From positions 233,070-297,069 of the forward strand of contig RQTK01000523.1 of NCBI GenBank assembly GCA_003991915.1: a DNA stretch of 64,000 nucleotides. The letters run 5' to 3'. Made by a program: the position numbers and the translations under genes. Positions within the stretch are counted from its first letter, which is position 1. Every line of letters begins with the position of its first letter. Shown in pieces: positions 59,016 through 64,000 of this stretch. The stretch is from Elysia chlorotica (Eukaryota; Mollusca; Gastropoda; Plakobranchidae). A model generated the notes under the pieces. That model made no database searches. It worked only from the letters and a program-made list of their open reading frames with translations, and was not told the origin of the DNA.

Positions 59016-59124
59016 ACTCTACTTCCGCTTGTCGCTCCATAGAAGCATTGTATTGTTTTCGTTTGTCGCAGGTCTTGTTGTAGTCATATCATCGTCGAAG
59101 ACCCTTTCATTGAATAGCACAAAA

Positions 59125-59455
59125 ATGGCTAACAAAAGGAAATTTCAAGAGAATTTTGTACAGAACATGTTGAAAAACCACAAAGGTGACTCTGACAGAC
59201 CATGTCGATGTAAGTAGAGATCTGGTAAAACAGTGATTATATAGAAATCGTACGAATAAAAAAAAAAATAGATCTAGACCTATAGATTCTATCTAGATCT
59301 AGTTGTGTGTGTATATATTTAGAAAAGTGAGATAGACAAGGGGTAGAGGCGAAAAATGAGATAAATTAAAGAGAGAGAGAGGAGGAGAGAAGAAAAGAAA
59401 CAAGAGAGAGAGAGAGAGGAGGAGAGAAGGAAAGAAACGAGACATTGATTGAAAG

Positions 59456-59494
<39 letters not shown>

Positions 59495-62400
59495 CTGTTC
59501 AGAGTCTGTTAACCAATTAGTGATTACACATTTGTTCAGCAACCGAGAGGAGTGGTGACGGGATTAAAAAATTGAGGTGCTTGTTGATCAAGTCACATTA
59601 TTTTATTTCCCAGTGATTCGAGACGGGTCTACGCACTCTCTCATAACCAAACAACTGCTGATCACCTGTTTTTTTTTTTTACCCGGGGGCAGGCCTTTCT
59701 TACAGTGAGAGGGGTTACGGTCCATCAGCTAATATTTCAATGTAAAACTCTTGAGCCTAACTGCAGATCAACAGGCGCCACGAATCGGCGTGACAAAGAG
59801 ATGACGGAAGGAATATTTCTGTGATCTTCAAACGTAGCTTTAGCCTAGCCTACTGGTTGCAAGTGTTCACAGACTCGTAAATATTCACCCTCCCCCCCCC
59901 CCCCCCCCCTCCCATACTCCTCTCACCCATTTGATCACGTCACTCCAATCAGTCTTATATCTCTAGAGAAATAATCACCATGCTGGGGAAAGTAAAATAA
60001 TGTGTTAGCTTGACAAATAATTTTTTTTAAAATTACATCCGACTCTCTTAAAACAGGTTCTTAAACCTTATACAAGATCAAAAAGTTGGGTAGGGGTGTT
60101 ATTTAGAGAGAAAAAATTATGTGTTCTTACACGGGAGCCACTATAATAGTAGTTGTATTGGCAGTAACTAGTAGTAATTGCAGTAATGTAAAATGGCGCC
60201 ACACAATCACCCATGCTCTCACTTGAGGAACACACTCACTTTCTAGCGTATCAGTAATTCATAAGACTCACAGAACTTATACAACTATAAATGACTCGTC
60301 ACTGAGTCTCGGCGCCGTCTGCCATTCATAGCATCATTCTACAGTAATCACTGATTGACTTCATAGTCATCCTCATAATCATTTTTCAAAACGAAGTAAC
60401 TTCCACACAAGTAAATAATCTATCTTTTACACAATCTATTCTAATTTGAAAACATATTATATCAAGGCATAAAACAGGATAATACTAAATCAAAATTACC
60501 TTGCAGGCGTCTCGTGCATTGACTATAGTCTCTTTTACAGCATCTCAAAGTAATACATCATGACACATGAATTGTATCTCATAAATTCAGTTGAAGCAAA
60601 CACAGGTCTTGTTCCTCTGGTGGCTTCGGGAAGAAGGCAAACCCAATTCTAGCTGGTGCGTGATCTAGGGGCCCTAACTACACGCATCAGATGCCTGCAC
60701 AAATGAAACTAGATCCTAGTTAATTCACAAGTGGGACAGCCTGTGTTCTAGAATATATATGTAAACAGATAGATTAAAAGACCATTAAAACCATTACTAA
60801 CAAACATAGAAAGATAATGTGGTTTTAGTAAATAAAAAGATAAAAATTAATGCGCATTGTTACAGGGCACTATTTTAAAACCTTTGTAAAAAGGAGGGAA
60901 TCTAAAAATAGGCTGCAAATAAAGAAATTTATAGAATTTAGGAGTGCTAGCATCCTTCATCCATGAGTCGTGGGAGCACTGCTAACAAAATACAAGATGC
61001 AATTCGACCAAAGCGACTTCACCCAAGTAATACATAATTTCTTTCATAATGTACATAATAAAGTAGTACCACTTACACAAACAAATCCTTTCTTTTTAAT
61101 TAAGGTTCCGTAAATAATATTGCAACTTACATGTAGGCCCTACTAAGTGACTACTTGCAAGATTATTGAAATTCAACTACAAGAAAATAGACCAGTAATC
61201 GATATTGTTATATGATACATCCCATGGTAATCTCATTTGATTAGGATGATCACTAGATCTATATACATTTAATTACTTTACTCTTCCTTCTACTCTCTCT
61301 CTATTTTTCATTTTATTTAGGGACAGCCCGTTAATCTTTTGGTGGTGGACATTGAGAGTTTGAAAGAAATATTTTTTATCATTTTTATGTCCAAACAATA
61401 ATTAATTGCTGAGCATGTCACTTATATTAACATCTCTCATATCAACATTTCCTTTACATTGACTTTCTTACACAAGTCACGGTTTTTCTCCTCTTTTATG
61501 TCAGTAAACCGGTTCTCTATATCGAGACTCTCTCTCCCCCTCCCTCTTATTCTATCAACATAAACATCATACAGGTAGCTTGGAAAAACAAGCCAAATGT
61601 CTTAAGTTAATCCCAAGGACTCACCCTGGTAATGTGGTGATGTCAATTTTTAGATTCCTTAGGGAGTTTCAATAATTTTGAGCCTTTTTGGCTGTTCGGC
61701 TGTGAAGAGGTATAGGGGTGGAAGGAGATTGCACCATAATGCGACATGTGTGTGCTGGTGTATGAATATCACAGAGAATTATGGTAGATGTGACAAAGTC
61801 TTGAACGCTGATATATCTCGCCAAAAAAGTGAGGCAACTGCAACAAGTCTAGCAGCAAAATAAAATAGAACTACACTAAAGTTGTTGCCTTATTGTTGAA
61901 GGGTTAATTTAAGCTGGATGTATCTGTGTGCAAGTTCTTGGTAGTTTTGGTAAACATGGGGAAATTAGCACCACCTACAAATGTTCACTGTCAGGATTTT
62001 GTGTTGTGAATAATTTTTCAAATGTGGCTTGCATGATTTGTAATTTTTGTGTTTGTGTTCTCTTGATGCACATAAATGTTTTGGTCTATCGTTGTCATTA
62101 TTATATTAGGAGTGCCCTGTAGTCCTACCTTTATTTTTCTTTTGTTTGTTTTTATCATAGAGAGCACTTATTTAGTGGAGAAAATATGATTTTTTTGTAA
62201 CAACTTATTCATCTTTCTTTTATAAGTTCCTCTGATTGTCCTAGAAAATGTATGTACAGCATAAGTATAGACTTCTTTTTTATTGTGTATCTTTGTGATC
62301 ATATCTCTTCTTATGTGAAGGCATATGTTTATAATAGTTAAATCCATTAAAAAGTAAATGACCGCCGTAACTCATTTTTGCCATAAACTGCTTGATAGTA

Positions 62401-63857
62401 AGCTTTTTGTTCATCGCAATTTTTTATGTAAATTTCAGTTACAGCCCGAGAAATTACATCCTTGCTGGATATTTTCATGAAGTTCACACAGGGATGCAGC
62501 AACAAACTTCGCCTTGAAAGAGTCCGTTTCAGAGATGAGCTGCACAAGAGTTTTCAGATCACGGATGATTTTCTCATGGACAGAAGTAAGAAAAGAATGT
62601 AATTACATCAAAGTTTCAAAGACATAGTTTTTAAATTGTTGCGGCTCAATATAATTTAAAATAAAAAGCTTTGTATGATTAGACTAAATATAACTTTGTT
62701 TCTTTATTTGTCAATCAACGTAGGAATACAAAATATTTGTTGTTTTTTTGCAAATTAAAAGTAGTACATGTCTTTCTTTTCTCACTTAGTCTTCAGAGCT
62801 TTTGACAAAGGTAGCAAGGGATACCTGAAGCCAGAAGATTTTGTATGTGGTTTGTCATGTTTATTAGTGGGGACACTCAACGATCAGATGAAATGTAAGT
62901 AACAGAAACATATTGAAAAATATAAACTGCTTGTACATATTTTTATCTTGCACCAGACGCAGATGACTATATCTTGCACCAGACGCAGATGACTATAATG
63001 ACCGTTTATGATACTGCTTGATACATGTGATCATTTTTTTTTTTTTAATAGGTATTTTTACTACACAAAAACTTACAGGGAAAGCAAAATACTTATTATT
63101 TAAATTAGTTACAATCTATTAAGAACAAGTTAAAATTGCATAATGCAAGTTTTAATCTGTTTTGTTTAGTTTAATAAATGCATTTCCGTATTTTGGTTGA
63201 AATAGATCAGGACAATTGAAACTACTACCATATATATTCTTTTTTGTTATTGCAATATAAAAGGGTTCATCTGATCCTCCAACAGACTGCTTCCAAGTTT
63301 ATGACCTTAATTCTGACGGCTACATTTCAAGAGAAGAAATGTTTCACTTGCTCAAATCAACACTTGTTAAGGTATATTATAAGTTTGTTAGTATGCCTAA
63401 TCTGCTTATACCTAAACTGAAAAAAACAACAATATCACTTTTGAAAGGGGGGGGGGGGGGGGAATGGAGTTTTCATATTTTAAGGCAAAGAATATTTAAA
63501 TTTGGTTTGTTAAAGATACATGTAACTACAAATTTTAATATAAAACTATAAAACTTTTGGATAAGCTGATAATACAATTCTCAGAAAAGTAATTATGAAA
63601 AAATTTCATTCGTAACTTGTTGCAAAATCTAATTGTTTCTATTATATTTCATTTTATGTTTTTTTTTTTTACATTTAACCTTTTTTTGTTTTTTTATCTG
63701 TTCTAAACTGTAAATATTGAGCATTGATTGTTCATTTTTCAATATCTTTGCCTGTATCGAATCGTCGTGAATATGAAAATATCTGTTATAGCAGTCTACG
63801 GAAGAAGACCCAGATGAAGGTGTCAAAGACCTGGTTGAGACAGCCTTAAAAAAATTG
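59125..63857 (+). CDS. CLXN: Calaxin (EF-hand calcium sensor of outer dynein arms), 5' part, 5 exons, runs off the window
   Basis: Calaxin (EFCAB1/CLXN) binds the ciliary outer dynein arm and tunes beating with calcium (family knowledge). Exons: 59125-59209, 62439-62585, 62790-62894, 63286-63371, 63792-63857: 489 nt, 163 codons, in phase, ending at a GTATGT donor. Strong matches to vertebrate calaxin: FQITDDFLMDRIFRAFDK, YCFQVYDLNSDGYISREEMF, LLKSTLVKQSTEEDPDEGVK and DLVETALKKL. The first EF loop (83-94, DKGSKGYLKPED) has Gly and Lys at loop positions 3 and 5. The second (119-130, DLNSDGYISREE) is canonical. The third EF-hand and the C-terminus lie beyond the window. An in-frame ATG at 59008 would add 39 hydrophobic residues but falls inside the X-box, so 59125 is preferred. 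Exon 5 has a TAG-CAG tandem acceptor; the upstream AG restores the conserved Gln. Confidence 0.92.
59330..60150 (+). mobile_element. TIR DNA transposon family, copy C, degraded
   Basis: It follows copy A from its purine-rich block (AAAGAAACGAGACATTGA) through TTTCAATGTAAAACTCTTGA, GGCGTGACAAAGAGATGACG and TTAAAACAGGTTCTTAAACC to a decayed right end near 60146 (CGGGAGCCACTATA). A poly(C) run and (GA)n tracts (59405-59418, 59460-59491) lie inside. Located in CLXN intron 1. Confidence 0.65.
60151..62438. other. Rest of CLXN intron 1
   Basis: About 2.3 kb with no recognisable gene. The frames at 61678-61863, 61928-62122 and 62347-62547 are chance or shadows of the exon at 62439. Confidence 0.5.
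62945..62996. repeat. Perfect 26-bp tandem duplication in a CLXN intron
   Basis: 62945-62970 (ATCTTGCACCAGACGCAGAT and six more bases) is repeated exactly at 62971-62996. Confidence 0.95.
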
Positions 63858-64000
63858 GTATGTTTGTGATGTTTAAAATACTGAATTAATGAATAACAGC
63901 CATCTTCTTTCATGTTATTATATATTAATAAGTTGAATAGCTTATAGACATGTTTATAGACGAAGACCACAGGGGAAAAACCGGACATGTCACAAATTTG

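Noticed and set aside
59008-59124. Upstream in-frame ATG of calaxin giving a hydrophobic N-terminal extension
   Set aside because: Known calaxins start with a short basic segment and no signal sequence, and this ATG lies within the X-box, so it is probably upstream of the transcript.

Overview
The window looks like nuclear DNA of a mollusc, most likely a gastropod. This is an inference from four things: AT-rich DNA with many small exons separated by repeat-filled GT-AG introns; metazoan orthologs whose proteins align well by eye with vertebrate ones; many short AGATCT-rich stretches; and a tRNA-derived SINE family together with a LINE carrying an RNase H domain, of the I/Nimb kind I associate with snails. 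All gene models below were built by hand from reading frame, splice consensus and phase. No database search was possible.

Layout. (1) 1-17,658, plus strand: a complete NOL6 (Nrap/UTP22) gene, 23 coding exons, 1,128 aa, with a LINE fragment in one intron and a complete 1.24 kb terminal-inverted-repeat transposon in another. (2) 17,659-25,437: 3' UTR, then an intergenic stretch rich in LINE and SINE remnants. (3) 25,438-28,930, plus strand: complete PRELID1-like gene, 3 coding exons, 210 aa. (4) 28,931-33,553: 3' UTR and sparse intergenic DNA. (5) 33,554-46,827, minus strand: an 11-exon gene for a 404-aa coiled-coil protein ending in what looks like two RWD folds, best explained as a ZWINT/Sos7/Kre28-type kinetochore protein. 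Its last intron holds two GC-rich exons of an unidentified gene on the opposite strand. (6) 46,828-49,958: shared upstream region of two divergent genes. (7) 49,959-55,139, plus strand: a complete 809-aa C2H2 zinc-finger protein with six C-terminal fingers and one canonical LC8-binding motif. (8) 55,140-59,124: intergenic, with a recent 245-bp duplication and SINE copies. (9) 59,125-end, plus strand: the 5' part (5 exons, 163 codons) of calaxin (CLXN/EFCAB1), a ciliary outer-dynein-arm calcium sensor, preceded by a good RFX X-box and a forkhead core.

The genes do not form one pathway: ribosome assembly (NOL6), mitochondrial lipid transfer (PRELID1), chromosome segregation (ZWINT-like), transcription (zinc-finger protein) and cilia (CLXN). 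The two most distinctive items are the double-RWD gene with the opposite-strand gene inside its intron, and the families of non-autonomous repeats: a tRNA-SINE with an (AACTC)n tail in about a dozen copies, a TA-flanked TIR element in three copies, and a small MITE in two copies. No prokaryotic system, CRISPR array or viral fossil was recognised.
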